Source: Halopenitus sp041821145
GTDB taxonomy: Archaea > Halobacteriota > Halobacteria > Halobacteriales > Haloferacaceae
Reading direction: 5' to 3'
Assembly (NCBI RefSeq): GCF_041821145.1
Contig: NZ_JBGUBC010000005.1
Location: forward strand, 62,001-126,000
DNA length: 64,000 bases
In this document: positions 8,061 through 16,472 of the stretch, one piece after another
Numbering within the stretch: position 1 is the stretch's first letter
Layout of the letters: each line of letters begins with the position of its first letter
The notes under the pieces: model-generated
What the model saw: only the letters and a program-made list of their open reading frames with translations
What the model was told of the DNA's origin: nothing
Databases searched by the model: none
Position numbers and translations under genes: made by a program

Positions 8061-9688
8061 TGATCCTCCCGCTGGTACCGGTTCCGGATCAGGATCGCCG
8101 CCGCGTTCATCCCGATCAGTAACGCCAACAGGACGATCGCGGTCGCGGCCACGACACCCTCGCGGTACTCGGGGATGTTGTTACCCTTTGCCGCGAAGAT
8201 CTGGAGAGGGAGCGCGGTCGCGCCCGAAAGCAAACCGTTCGGCGCGGAGAACTTCGTGGTCGCGACGCCGATCATCACGAGCGGCGCGGTCTCGCCGATC
8301 GCGCGTCCGAGCGCGAGGATCGTCCCCGTCAGGATCCCCGGAACGGCCTCCGGAAGGACGACGTTTCTGACGGTCTGCCAGCGACTGGCGCCGAGCCCGA
8401 GCGATCCCTCGCGGACCTCCGGCGGAACCGCCCGGAGCGCCTCCTGGGAGGAGACGATCACGATCGGCAGGATCAATAGCCCGAGCGTTGCACTCGCCGC
8501 GAGAACGATCCCGGGTTCGAGCCCGCCGACCCGTCTGAACAGTGCGAGTCCGAGCAATCCGTAGACCACCGAGGGGACGCCGGCGAGATTCGAGATGTTC
8601 ACGTCGAGCGCGTCGATAACGCGTCCGTACCGCCCGGTCGAGGGGGCGTACTCCTCGAGGTAGACCGCGGCGGCGATCCCGACCGGAAACGCCAGGACCG
8701 CCATCATCGAGACGATCAGGATCGATCCGACGATCTGCGGATACACGCCGGCCTCTCGCGGTCGGAACGATGACCAACTATCGAAAAGCAGCGTCGGCGT
8801 GAGCCAGCTATCCGGGCCGGCGACCCCGAGGCGTGCGGTGAGCCACGCGCCAAGCAGGACGCCGCCAACCACCACGACCGGCCCGATCAAGCCGACGCGA
8901 CCCTCCCGGCGGGTCACGAGAACGTCACCGACGAGGAACGCTACAGGGGCGACGAACGCCGAAACGGCAACGACCCACATCGAGGGATCAACTCCCCTGG
9001 CGATCCCGATCACGCCGGCGAGGGCTGCGGCCGTCACGACGGCGGTGGCGCTCGCGAATCCCGCCCGTCGGGAGTGGCGGCGATCGGCGAGGACGCCAAG
9101 CGAGATCGCAACGGGGACGGTCACGAGCACGACGTAGACGACCCAGCGAGCCACGATCCCCGCGATCGGCCGGACGACGCCGTAGCTCGCGAACGCCGCC
9201 AGAATACCGCCGAGCACCGATACGGGGACCACGGGACCGGTCAGGTGCGTCGTCGAGCGGACCCGGGTGTAGCCGATCACGATGGTCGGCGGGACGAAGG
9301 CGAAGAGCGCGAAGATGGCCACGTCGTAGGGGCTCAACGCCTCCGGAATCACGTAGGCGACGAAACTGACTGTGAGTGCCCCGAACGTGACCGCGAACGC
9401 CGTGGCGTTGACGCGCCGCGCCGGGGGATGCCGCCGGATGTAGAGCGTGGCCGCGCTCGTCGGTGTGACGAGCGTCACCAGGTAGATGAGGTACCACGAG
9501 GGACCTGCCGACAGCGGTGCCAACGCGTCGAGGCCGATCAGGACGACGATGGCGACGAGTGCAAGGAGCCCGAACAGCGTCGCGGCGACGAGTATGCTCT
9601 CGAAGAGGATGCCCTTGAGCCGCCGCCAGCGTCTGCTCGCTTGGGTACCGGACTCCTCGAGCGTCGTGGTCGGTACGTCGGTCGCCAT
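8057..9688 (-). CDS. pstA: Phosphate ABC transporter permease PstA
   Basis: Membrane permease of the high-affinity phosphate importer (543 aa). The C-terminal ~290 residues are a standard PstA/BPD_transp_1 domain, with the EAA-type motif GLGASRWQTVRNVVLPEAVPG and GAIGETAPL just after. The N-terminal half adds roughly six or more extra hydrophobic helices, about twice bacterial PstA length, a layout I recall from haloarchaeal PstA proteins. The start is the ATG at 9688, which overlaps the pstC stop (ATGA); an in-frame codon at 9724 would lie inside pstC. No ATPase gene follows before phoU. Confidence 0.9.
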   Translation of the reverse strand: MATDVPTTTLEESGTQASRRWRRLKGILFESILVAATLFGLLALVAIVVLIGLDALAPLSAGPSWYLIYLVTLVTPTSAATLYIRRHPPARRVNATAFAVTFGALTVSFVAYVIPEALSPYDVAIFALFAFVPPTIVIGYTRVRSTTHLTGPVVPVSVLGGILAAFASYGVVRPIAGIVARWVVYVVLVTVPVAISLGVLADRRHSRRAGFASATAVVTAAALAGVIGIARGVDPSMWVVAVSAFVAPVAFLVGDVLVTRREGRVGLIGPVVVVGGVLLGAWLTARLGVAGPDSWLTPTLLFDSWSSFRPREAGVYPQIVGSILIVSMMAVLAFPVGIAAAVYLEEYAPSTGRYGRVIDALDVNISNLAGVPSVVYGLLGLALFRRVGGLEPGIVLAASATLGLLILPIVIVSSQEALRAVPPEVREGSLGLGASRWQTVRNVVLPEAVPGILTGTILALGRAIGETAPLVMIGVATTKFSAPNGLLSGATALPLQIFAAKGNNIPEYREGVVAATAIVLLALLIGMNAAAILIRNRYQREDQ

Positions 9689-10683
9689 CAAGCGTACTCC
9701 TCCCGGTACCGGCGCCGGATCCATTCCGCGAGGACGTTCATGATGAGCGTGATGACGAAAAGCGTCATCCCCAGCGCGAACATCGATTCGAAGGCCACTC
9801 CGCTTCGTGATTCCGCCTGCGCGATGTTCACCATCGCGGCCGTGATCGTCTCCGTCGATTGGGCGAGGTTATCGAGTACGTTCGGGAAATACGGCATCCG
9901 GGGGCTCTGACCGGCGGCGATCGTCACCGCCATCGTCTCGCCGATCGCCCGGGAGAGTGCCAGCACGTACGAGGAGACGATTCCGGAGGTGGCCGCCGGC
10001 ACCACGACGCGTGTCGAGACGTCGAGTTTCGTCGATCCGACTCCGTAGGCCGCGTTGCGGAGACTGTCGGGAACGGCACTCAACGCGTCCTCGCTGATCG
10101 ACGAAACCATCGGGATGATCATCAACCCGACCACGATGCTCGCCGAAAGCACGTTGAACGTCCGAAGCGAGGGAACGACGAGCGTGTATTCGGGGAGGAC
10201 CGGCGTCCACGTCGGGATAATGGGGATCGAAAGCGGAAGCGGCCGATCGAGGATCGGCGTGAGATACACGAGCGCGAAGTAGCCGTAGATGACGGTTGGA
10301 ACTCCGGCGAGCAGCTCCAAGGTCGGTTTGAACACCGAACGAGCCCGATTTGAGGCGTACTCGCTCAGGTATATCGCGATCGCCAGCCCGATCGGGAGGG
10401 CGATCGCCGCCGAGACGAACGTGATCAGGAGGGTTCCGCTGACGAGCGGTAACACGCCGTACGTCGGGTCCCCGATGAGGGGGCTCCAGTCGGTTCCGGT
10501 GAGATAGTCGATCGGCGAGATCGCACCGAAGAACCGGAGCGTTTGGCCGATCAATGCGAGGACGATCCCGACGGTGACGAGGAACGTCAAAAGCGCCGAT
10601 CCGGCGAGCAGTCGGCGATAGAGTCGTTCCTTGCGTACCGCGAGTCCGTCGCGTCGAATGGGTGAGTCCCGTGAGTGTGGCAT
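9688..10683 (-). CDS. pstC: Phosphate ABC transporter permease PstC
   Basis: Second membrane subunit of the Pst importer (331 aa from the ATG at 10683). Six hydrophobic segments are seen, and the EAA loop YGVGSTKLDVSTRVVVPAATSGI near residue 235 precedes ALSRAIGETMAV. It pairs with PstA to form the pore for phosphate delivered by PstS. The frame extends 20 codons further upstream, but the ATG at 10683 gives the short charged N-terminus typical of the family. It lies 86 bp after pstS and overlaps pstA by 4 nt. Confidence 0.92.
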   Translation of the reverse strand: MPHSRDSPIRRDGLAVRKERLYRRLLAGSALLTFLVTVGIVLALIGQTLRFFGAISPIDYLTGTDWSPLIGDPTYGVLPLVSGTLLITFVSAAIALPIGLAIAIYLSEYASNRARSVFKPTLELLAGVPTVIYGYFALVYLTPILDRPLPLSIPIIPTWTPVLPEYTLVVPSLRTFNVLSASIVVGLMIIPMVSSISEDALSAVPDSLRNAAYGVGSTKLDVSTRVVVPAATSGIVSSYVLALSRAIGETMAVTIAAGQSPRMPYFPNVLDNLAQSTETITAAMVNIAQAESRSGVAFESMFALGMTLFVITLIMNVLAEWIRRRYREEYA

Positions 10684-10769
10684 CGATGACTGATGAATGG
10701 AAACGAGGTCGCGGGAGGGTGGTTCACGCGCCGTGACGGTCACGACGAGGGACCGGCGGATACGACCGA

Positions 10770-11861
10770 TCAGACGTACTGTTCGAGCGTGTCGAGGTTC
10801 TCCGCTGCCTGCTCCTCCGAGCTTTGGACGTAGCCGATCTCCTCGGCGATCAGTTGTCGATCGGTCGTCCGATCAATGTAGAAGCGGATGAACTCCTGGA
10901 GGTGGTTCTTCTCGGCGATCCGCTCGCTGTTGGCGTAGAAGAACAAGGGGCGCGCCAGTGGGTACTCGCCGGTCGAGGCGGCATCGAGACTCGGATCCGT
11001 GGGCTCGTCGTCGGCCGTCTCCGCGAGCGGAACCGCGGTGGTCTCGTCGGGGTTGTTCGTGTAGTAGGCGAACGGAAGGTATCCGAGCGCGTACTGGTTC
11101 CCTTCGACGCCCGCAGCGATCTGATCGTCCTCCTCGGTGCCCTCGAAGTCGTCCCGGATCCGGCCCGCTTCTCCGAGGATCGTCGAGGTGAAATAATCGA
11201 ACGTCCCCGAGGTCGAGGCCGGCCCGTACAGGTCGAGCGGCTCGTCGGGCCAATCGGAGTTGACGTCGGCCCACGTCTCCGGCGTGTCGTCCGGAGTCCA
11301 GATCTGGGCGAGTTCGTCGTAGGTCAACGAATCGATCCAGTCGTTATCGTTGTTGATGACGACGGTAAGCGCGTCCTGAGCGACCATGAACTCGACGGCC
11401 TCGAAGCCGTTGTCCTGACAGGCCTGGATCTCCTCGTCGGTGATCGCGCGGCTCGCGTTGTTGATGTCGGCATCGCCCGGGATGAAGACGTTCTCGAAGC
11501 CGCCGGAGCTACCGTCGCGGCTGATGTCGAAACTCACCTCGGGATGCCGTTCCTGGAAGAGTTCGCTGACTGCGGTCGCGACCGGGTACACCGTGCTGCT
11601 CCCCGAGATCCGGATGTTCCCCGAGAGCGTCTCGGAGCCGCCGGTGCCGTTTTCATCTCTATCGCCGTTGCCGTCGTTGCCTCCCCCGTTGTCGTCGCCG
11701 TTACCGTCTCCGCCATTCCCGCCACCGTCACCGCCGCTACCGTTTTCGTCACCGCTTCCGGAGGTACACCCGGCCAGTGCGACCGTACCCGCCGAACCAG
11801 ATGCCAGCAGGAACTTTCGCCGCGATACGCGCTCGGACGGACGCCGTGGGTTCTGCGCCAT
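10770..11861 (-). CDS. pstS: Phosphate-binding lipoprotein PstS
   Basis: Extracellular phosphate-binding protein (363 aa), first gene of the pst operon. The N-terminus has a Tat motif (S13-RR-KFLL) and a lipobox LAGC with Cys32, so it should be exported folded and anchored by lipid. Residues ~33-75 are a Gly/Asn/Asp linker of GDGN-type repeats. The mature domain starts with SGNIRISGSSTVYPVA and has SRDGSSGGF, ASRAITDEE and TSGTFDYF, the phosphate-binding loops of PstS. A promoter with an inverted repeat lies just upstream. Confidence 0.94.
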   Translation of the reverse strand: MAQNPRRPSERVSRRKFLLASGSAGTVALAGCTSGSGDENGSGGDGGGNGGDGNGDDNGGGNDGNGDRDENGTGGSETLSGNIRISGSSTVYPVATAVSELFQERHPEVSFDISRDGSSGGFENVFIPGDADINNASRAITDEEIQACQDNGFEAVEFMVAQDALTVVINNDNDWIDSLTYDELAQIWTPDDTPETWADVNSDWPDEPLDLYGPASTSGTFDYFTSTILGEAGRIRDDFEGTEEDDQIAAGVEGNQYALGYLPFAYYTNNPDETTAVPLAETADDEPTDPSLDAASTGEYPLARPLFFYANSERIAEKNHLQEFIRFYIDRTTDRQLIAEEIGYVQSSEEQAAENLDTLEQYV

Positions 11862-11887
11862 CGACTGAACGGAGGCCGTGCCGGTAC

Positions 11888-11917
11888 ATTAATCATAATA
11901 TGATTGATATATAAGAA
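11888..11917 (-). promoter_or_regulatory. pstS promoter: TATA box plus 9-bp inverted repeat
   Basis: On the coding strand, TTATATATC (about 11909-11917) is a TATA box 48-56 nt from the pstS ATG. Directly downstream, at 11888-11908, lies ATTAATCAT-AAT-ATGATTGAT, a 9-bp-arm inverted repeat with one mismatch (perfect 6-bp core AATCAT/ATGATT at 11891-11905). Its place between TATA box and start site suits an operator or phosphate-response element. The element itself is seen; its regulatory role is inferred. Confidence 0.65.
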
Positions 11918-12074
11918 TCGGATAGCTATCCAGGACGGAGGAGACGTCCGGAGAAATACGTCGATTGGGAGGCGACCCCGAGACCTATATATCGGATCGT
12001 AGCGCTCGGTTCGGTCCATAGCCCTCTGAGATCACATATAAGCGGTTAAGCCGTCGCTGCACGCGTGCGATCGT

Positions 12075-12896
12075 ATGTCAACCGGATCGAAACGGGAGGC
12101 AAACGACGGGGGTGGCGGGAGCGACGACCCCGCACGCACACAGATTGCGGTGATGTGGCGAACGCTCCGGACGGAGCGCCGGCGGGTGGTCGACGAGCGA
12201 GAGGCGTTCCGCGCCTTCCGGAAGCGGCTCACGGACATCGACGCCGGCGGGACATTGAAACGCCCCGCGTCACCCTTGCGTCCGGTTGGCACCTCGACCA
12301 TCCGCTCCACCTCGCCGGGATTGGTCGCCGTTCGGGACGCCTACGAGGAGACCGTGATGAGCGTCCCTCACTACGTCGAGGACTATGACGACACCTATCC
12401 CGAAAGCCTCGCCGCCGAATTCGGCGCCGAGATGGCCACTGCACTCACCCGCGGTGTGGCCCTCGATCCCAGGCTCAAACGCGAACTCCGGCGCGCGACC
12501 GAGCGACTTCGGGTGCATCGAGCGTCGTTTCTCGATACGCTTGATATGGAAGCCGCCTCACTGGAGGATCTTGCCGATCCGCTCTTGGAGGTCACGACCG
12601 AGATCGAGACGATCGCGGCGGCCGACTTCGACGGCATGGACTTCGGTGCCCTCGACGCCTACTGCGCGCGGACCGAGACCCTCCGAGACCGGTGTGCAGA
12701 GCACGCTCGCGAGCGTCAGGCGGTGCTCCACCGACAACGTCGCGAGCTACGAGTTCCGGGCGACAGTCGGGACGTTCCACGGTACCTCTACCGGGAGCAA
12801 TCGGCCCGGTATCCGATCCTCTCGATGCTCGCCGACCGGATCGACCGGCTTGACGAACTGCGATCGACGGTCGAACGTGCGATCGCCCGATATTGA
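12075..12896 (+). CDS. Haloarchaeal helical protein, DUF7260-like
   Basis: A 273-residue Arg/Glu-rich soluble protein, divergent from pstS. No catalytic motif is recognised. The body is almost entirely predicted alpha-helix (RRVVDEREAFRAFRKRL, ELRRATERLRVHRASFLD, ARYPILSMLADRIDRLDEL), with a Pro/Ser-rich break near residues 62-80. It resembles the haloarchaeal DUF7260 family (from memory). The first ~20 residues are low-complexity. Its position next to pst may be chance. Confidence 0.7.
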   Translation: MSTGSKREANDGGGGSDDPARTQIAVMWRTLRTERRRVVDEREAFRAFRKRLTDIDAGGTLKRPASPLRPVGTSTIRSTSPGLVAVRDAYEETVMSVPHYVEDYDDTYPESLAAEFGAEMATALTRGVALDPRLKRELRRATERLRVHRASFLDTLDMEAASLEDLADPLLEVTTEIETIAAADFDGMDFGALDAYCARTETLRDRCAEHARERQAVLHRQRRELRVPGDSRDVPRYLYREQSARYPILSMLADRIDRLDELRSTVERAIARY

Positions 12897-12978
12897 ACGG
12901 ATTCGATCCGGTCGTCCTCGCTGGCGCTCTCCCCCTCCCGTTCGGCGCTCGTTCTCACGCCTCCGTCAGTTCCCGGTC

Positions 12979-13257
12979 TCACTCCTCTATCGGCTCGGCC
13001 GCGTCTCCGGTCTTCGTGTCCTCCTCGCTTGCCGATCGAAGCCGCCTCGGGAGGAGTCCGGCAAGCAGTCCCCGAAGGATCCGCTCCGGGTCCAGAAAAT
13101 ACTGCGGGAGAACGACCATCGCGATCGCGACGCCGACCATCGCGATGCCGAGGGCCGTCTCGCCCTCGAATGCGCGTATCACGCCGTAGTTCGCAACCGG
13201 CAACGCGAACACGACGGTGGTTGCGAGCCCGATGGTGTCCAGAATTCCGAGTCGCAT
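12979..13257 (-). CDS. Small two-helix membrane protein, DUF7533-like
   Basis: A 92-residue protein. After MRLGILDTIGL come two hydrophobic helices (about 8-28 and 38-57), then a basic stretch and an acidic tail ending in PIEE. It resembles the haloarchaeal DUF7533 family (from memory). The ATG at 13257 is preferred over an upstream in-frame codon because the longer N-terminus is Arg-rich and unlike the family; TTTATAC lies about 24-30 nt upstream. Divergent from riboflavin synthase. Function unknown. Confidence 0.72.
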   Translation of the reverse strand: MRLGILDTIGLATTVVFALPVANYGVIRAFEGETALGIAMVGVAIAMVVLPQYFLDPERILRGLLAGLLPRRLRSASEEDTKTGDAAEPIEE

Positions 13258-13373
13258 CGCCGATCGGTAGCCGTCGCCGCCGTATAAACGGCGCGAACCG
13301 GGATATCGATCGGACGTTCCTCGTCGGCATCGCCACACGACAACGACTTCACTCGGCCGCTCGAAGCCGGCGT

Positions 13374-14033
13374 ATGTTCACCGGGATCGTCGAAACCGTC
13401 GGCGAGATCGTCGGCATCGACCGCACTGCGGACGGCCGCCGGCTCGCGATCGCCGTCGAGGGATTCACCGAACTGTCCCACGGCCAGTCGATCAGCGTCA
13501 GCGGCGTCTGTCTCACCGTCGAGGCACACGGCGCGGACGTGACCGTCGCGGATTCGGAGGCGCTCGTGAACGTGGATCTCGTGGAATCGGGCCCCGACGA
13601 CGTCGGCGTCTTCGAGGTGTTTCTCGCCAGCGAGACGGTCGAGAAGACGTATCTCGGCGATCTCGCCGTCGGCGACGTCGTCAATCTGGAGCGCGCGATG
13701 CCCGCCGACGGCCGTTTCGACGGCCACCTCGTGCAGGGACACGTCGATACGGTCACGACCGTGACGGGGATCGAGTCAGTCGGCGAGGATTGGCGGTTCA
13801 TGTTCGAGATCCCCGCGGATCAGGGCCAATACGTGGTCTCGAAGGGGTCGGTCGCGCTCGACGGCATCTCGTTGACCGTCGCCGACCGCCGGGAGGACGC
13901 CTTCGAGGTCGCGATCATCCCGACCACCTATGAACACACCACCCTCTCGGAGAAGGCCCCCGGCGATCCGGTCCATCTGGAGGTCGACGTGATCGCGAAG
14001 TACGTCGAGGGGATGATCGAGGGATACGTGTGA
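13374..14033 (+). CDS. ribE: Riboflavin synthase, alpha type
   Basis: Catalyses dismutation of two 6,7-dimethyl-8-ribityllumazine molecules to riboflavin, the last step of vitamin B2 synthesis. At 219 aa it is the usual length for the bacterial-type homotrimeric enzyme. Two tandem lumazine-binding barrels are visible: MFTGIVETVG opens the first and SGVCLTV closes its ligand loop; FDGHLVQGHVD and SKGSVALDGISLTV mark the second. The start is fixed by the obligatory MFTGIV N-terminus. Monocistronic by context. Confidence 0.95.
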   Translation: MFTGIVETVGEIVGIDRTADGRRLAIAVEGFTELSHGQSISVSGVCLTVEAHGADVTVADSEALVNVDLVESGPDDVGVFEVFLASETVEKTYLGDLAVGDVVNLERAMPADGRFDGHLVQGHVDTVTTVTGIESVGEDWRFMFEIPADQGQYVVSKGSVALDGISLTVADRREDAFEVAIIPTTYEHTTLSEKAPGDPVHLEVDVIAKYVEGMIEGYV

Positions 14034-14159
14034 GAATCGGTCGTCGCGTGCCGTCGAACGAGTTTCCGTTCTCGGACGACCGTCGGGTTTCGGTTGGTAT
14101 CGATCCCGGCTGTACTGCGGGTCCAAATCGTTTAGTTCGGAGACGCCGAACTCGTGGAC

Positions 14160-14537
14160 ATGGCACAGACGACGTTGTACGATCGGCTTGGAGGACATGA
14201 AGGAATCCGGGCCGTCGTCGATGCGTTCTACGACAGGCTCCTCGCTGACGACGAGTTAGCGCCCTTTTTCGAAGGGGCCGATATGGAGACCCTTCGAGAG
14301 ACACAGACGGATTTCCTGTGTGAAGCGGCGGGCGGTCCGGAGTCGTACGATGCGGAACCCGTCCGTGAGGCTCATCTCCACGTTCCGTTTACGCCCGATC
14401 ACATCCAGCGGGCAGTCGACATTCTGTCCGAAACCCTCGATGAGTTCGACGTTCCGGAGGCGGATGCAGAGACGGTCATCCAGGCGATCGCGGCCCACGA
14501 GGAGGATCTACTGGCCTCACCTCCCGCTGAGGAGTGA
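14160..14537 (+). CDS. Group I truncated haemoglobin
   Basis: A 125-residue 2-over-2 globin. It opens TTLYDRLGGHEGIRAVVDAFYDRLLAD, the helix A-B pattern of trHbN. FFEGADMETLRETQTDFLCEAAGG covers the B-E region, and the His of REAHLHVPFTPDH is the likely proximal haem ligand. Such proteins bind O2 or NO and often detoxify NO. The ATG at 14160 is preferred to the in-frame GTG at 14154 because it gives the standard short N-terminus. TTTAGTTC about 25-30 nt upstream may be the TATA box. Confidence 0.9.
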   Translation: MAQTTLYDRLGGHEGIRAVVDAFYDRLLADDELAPFFEGADMETLRETQTDFLCEAAGGPESYDAEPVREAHLHVPFTPDHIQRAVDILSETLDEFDVPEADAETVIQAIAAHEEDLLASPPAEE

Positions 14538-14617
14538 TCGATTCACGGGATACGTTCTCAGGTCGGGGTTCGTCGATCAGATCCGAAATCGGACGCCAGT
14601 ACGTCGATTCTCCCCCG

Positions 14618-15280
14618 TTAGGAACCGACGAGTGCGGTCTCGCCGGCATGAACGGTTTCGCCCTCGCTAATACACAGGTCCTTGCGATCGATCGACGGCG
14701 GGAACAGGACGTCCGCACGCGACCCGAAGGAGACGTGGCCGACGCGCGCTCCGCGATCGAGGTCGTCGCCGACCGAGACGTGTGAGTGGATCCGGCGAGC
14801 GAACCAGCCGGCGATCAGGAATAACTCGTACTCCCCGCAGTCGATCACGACCTGCTCGTTCCGATCGGAGTCCTTGCTGAAGGCGGGTTTGTTGGCTCCC
14901 GGCCGGTGGCGAACGTCGGTCACCGTCCCGGCGAGGGGCGCACGGTTCACGTGGACGTCCGTGACGTTCATGAACACGCCCACGCGCAGCCGGTCGCCCT
15001 CCTCGCGGATGATGGAGACGGTCCCGTCGGCCGGCGAGACCGCGGGCGGGTTCGCGTCCGGATCGGACGATGGTTCGGGAGGAGACCGTTCGGGATCGCG
15101 ATGGAACCAGAGGATCGCAAGCGCCAGCGCGAATAGGCCGAGACCGATCGGGGGTGCGAGAACGATCATTCCCGCCCCGACCAACGCGGGGATCCGGGCG
15201 AGCCGCCAGGCGTCCGCGACGACCGGAAACGGGAGGAGACGAGCAAGCGGTGGCTGGGACCTCGTTGACGACATCCGCAT
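14618..15280 (-). CDS. asd: Archaetidylserine/phosphatidylserine decarboxylase
   Basis: Pyruvoyl-dependent decarboxylase that makes archaetidylethanolamine from archaetidylserine (220 aa, membrane-associated). The N-terminus has a hydrophobic stretch (about 30-57). The family motifs SPADGTV (82-88), MNVTDVHVNR (104-113), HRPGANKPAF and the FGSR self-cleavage site (Gly186-Ser187) are all present; Ser187 would become the pyruvoyl group. The compact short form matches the archaeal class. Its ATG overlaps the stop of the upstream clamp-loader gene by one base, so the two are probably translated from one message. Confidence 0.9.
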   Translation of the reverse strand: MRMSSTRSQPPLARLLPFPVVADAWRLARIPALVGAGMIVLAPPIGLGLFALALAILWFHRDPERSPPEPSSDPDANPPAVSPADGTVSIIREEGDRLRVGVFMNVTDVHVNRAPLAGTVTDVRHRPGANKPAFSKDSDRNEQVVIDCGEYELFLIAGWFARRIHSHVSVGDDLDRGARVGHVSFGSRADVLFPPSIDRKDLCISEGETVHAGETALVGS

Positions 15281-16329
15281 CAGGCCTCCACCGATTCCCG
15301 CAGCTCGCCATCGAGGGTGTCGCGCCCGGCCACCCACGTAGCAAGCAGACGCGTGAGGTGGAGCCGATCGTCGAGTCCCTCGGCGAGATCGAGGCTGGTC
15401 TCGCCGGCGAGTTTGTGCAGTCGTCCGAGTTCGGTCCCGTTGTACGTCGATCCTGCGCGAGCGACCCGAAGCAGCTCGCGAAGCAGATCCTCGCCCGAGT
15501 ATCCCTCCTCGTCGAGCAGATCCTCGAGCGTGCTTCTCGCGTCCGCCAGATCGCCGTTCTGGGCTGCCGTGAGTGCCTCGCGGATCGCCTCGTCGTGGCC
15601 GATCTCGCCGAGCGTCTCGTAGGCGGTCGACATCGTTATCTCCTCGCCCTCGATCGCGGTTGCCTGCGCGGAGAGGATCGCTCGCCGGAGGTCGCCGCCC
15701 GCGGCGCTGGCGACGAACTCCAACCCGTCGTCGTCGTAATCCACGTCCTCACGGTCACTGATCGTGGCGAGCACGTCGATCGTCTCCTCGACGGTCGGCG
15801 CGCGCATCCGGATCGGGAAACATCGCGAGCGGATCGGCGGGATGAGCTTCGTCGGCTGACGGGTGGTGATGACGAACTGTGTCGTCCGGTGGTACTGCTC
15901 CATCACACGCCGAAGCGCCTGCTGGAAGTCCTCGCGGATCGCCTCGGCGTTGTCGAGAACGACCGTCTTGTAGCTTCCCGTCATCGGAGCGTAGGCCGCC
16001 GATTCCTTGAGCACGCGATTTATCATGTCGCGTTTCGCCATCCGGCTGCGCCCCGAGAGGAACGACTCGAAGCGGGGATCGGTGCGGATCTCCTTTTTCG
16101 TCCGTCCGAAGAAATCCGCGACGTTGATCTCGATCAGGTCGTTTTCCGGATCGGCGTGCGCCTCCTGAGCGAGCGCACGGGTTGCTGCCGTCTTGCCGAC
16201 GCCCGAGGGCCCCTGAACCACGAGGTTCATCGGCTCGCTGAGCGCGCGATCGAACCGCTCGCGCGCCTCGGTCTGACGGATCTCCGAGAGGTCGGGCGCG
16301 TGTCGTTCCGTCCACAGCGGTCCGTCCAT
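15280..16329 (-). CDS. rfcC: RFC small-subunit paralogue (AAA+ ATPase, RfcC type)
   Basis: AAA+ protein of the clamp-loader family (349 aa), expected to help load PCNA. Walker A GPSGVGKT is at 40-47. Walker B reads LDNAE (125-129) instead of LDEAD, replacing the catalytic Glu by Asn. The sensor-1 region reads VITTRQPT rather than the usual Asn-containing form, while the SRC arginine finger (168-170) is kept. It therefore looks like a subunit that donates its arginine finger but may hydrolyse ATP poorly. It matches what I recall of haloarchaeal RfcC, distinct from canonical RfcA. Cotranscribed with asd. Confidence 0.82.
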   Translation of the reverse strand: MDGPLWTERHAPDLSEIRQTEARERFDRALSEPMNLVVQGPSGVGKTAATRALAQEAHADPENDLIEINVADFFGRTKKEIRTDPRFESFLSGRSRMAKRDMINRVLKESAAYAPMTGSYKTVVLDNAEAIREDFQQALRRVMEQYHRTTQFVITTRQPTKLIPPIRSRCFPIRMRAPTVEETIDVLATISDREDVDYDDDGLEFVASAAGGDLRRAILSAQATAIEGEEITMSTAYETLGEIGHDEAIREALTAAQNGDLADARSTLEDLLDEEGYSGEDLLRELLRVARAGSTYNGTELGRLHKLAGETSLDLAEGLDDRLHLTRLLATWVAGRDTLDGELRESVEA

Positions 16330-16444
16330 TACCGATCTGTCCGCGACGCGTACTCAAGAATCGGTCGATCGCATGGGTTGTGATCCCGGTCGATCGACGG
16401 TCGATGACGGATCGGTCGTCGTCCGGCCCGACTTTCGACACCGG

Positions 16445-16450
16445 TTTATC
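16445..16450 (+). promoter_or_regulatory. TATA box of rnz
   Basis: TTTATC 23-28 nt upstream of the ATG at 16473. This spacing supports that start over an upstream in-frame ATG at 16380, because the box would lie inside the longer frame. Confidence 0.55.
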
Positions 16451-16472
16451 AGTTCCCGCCGGAAATGTGGAC

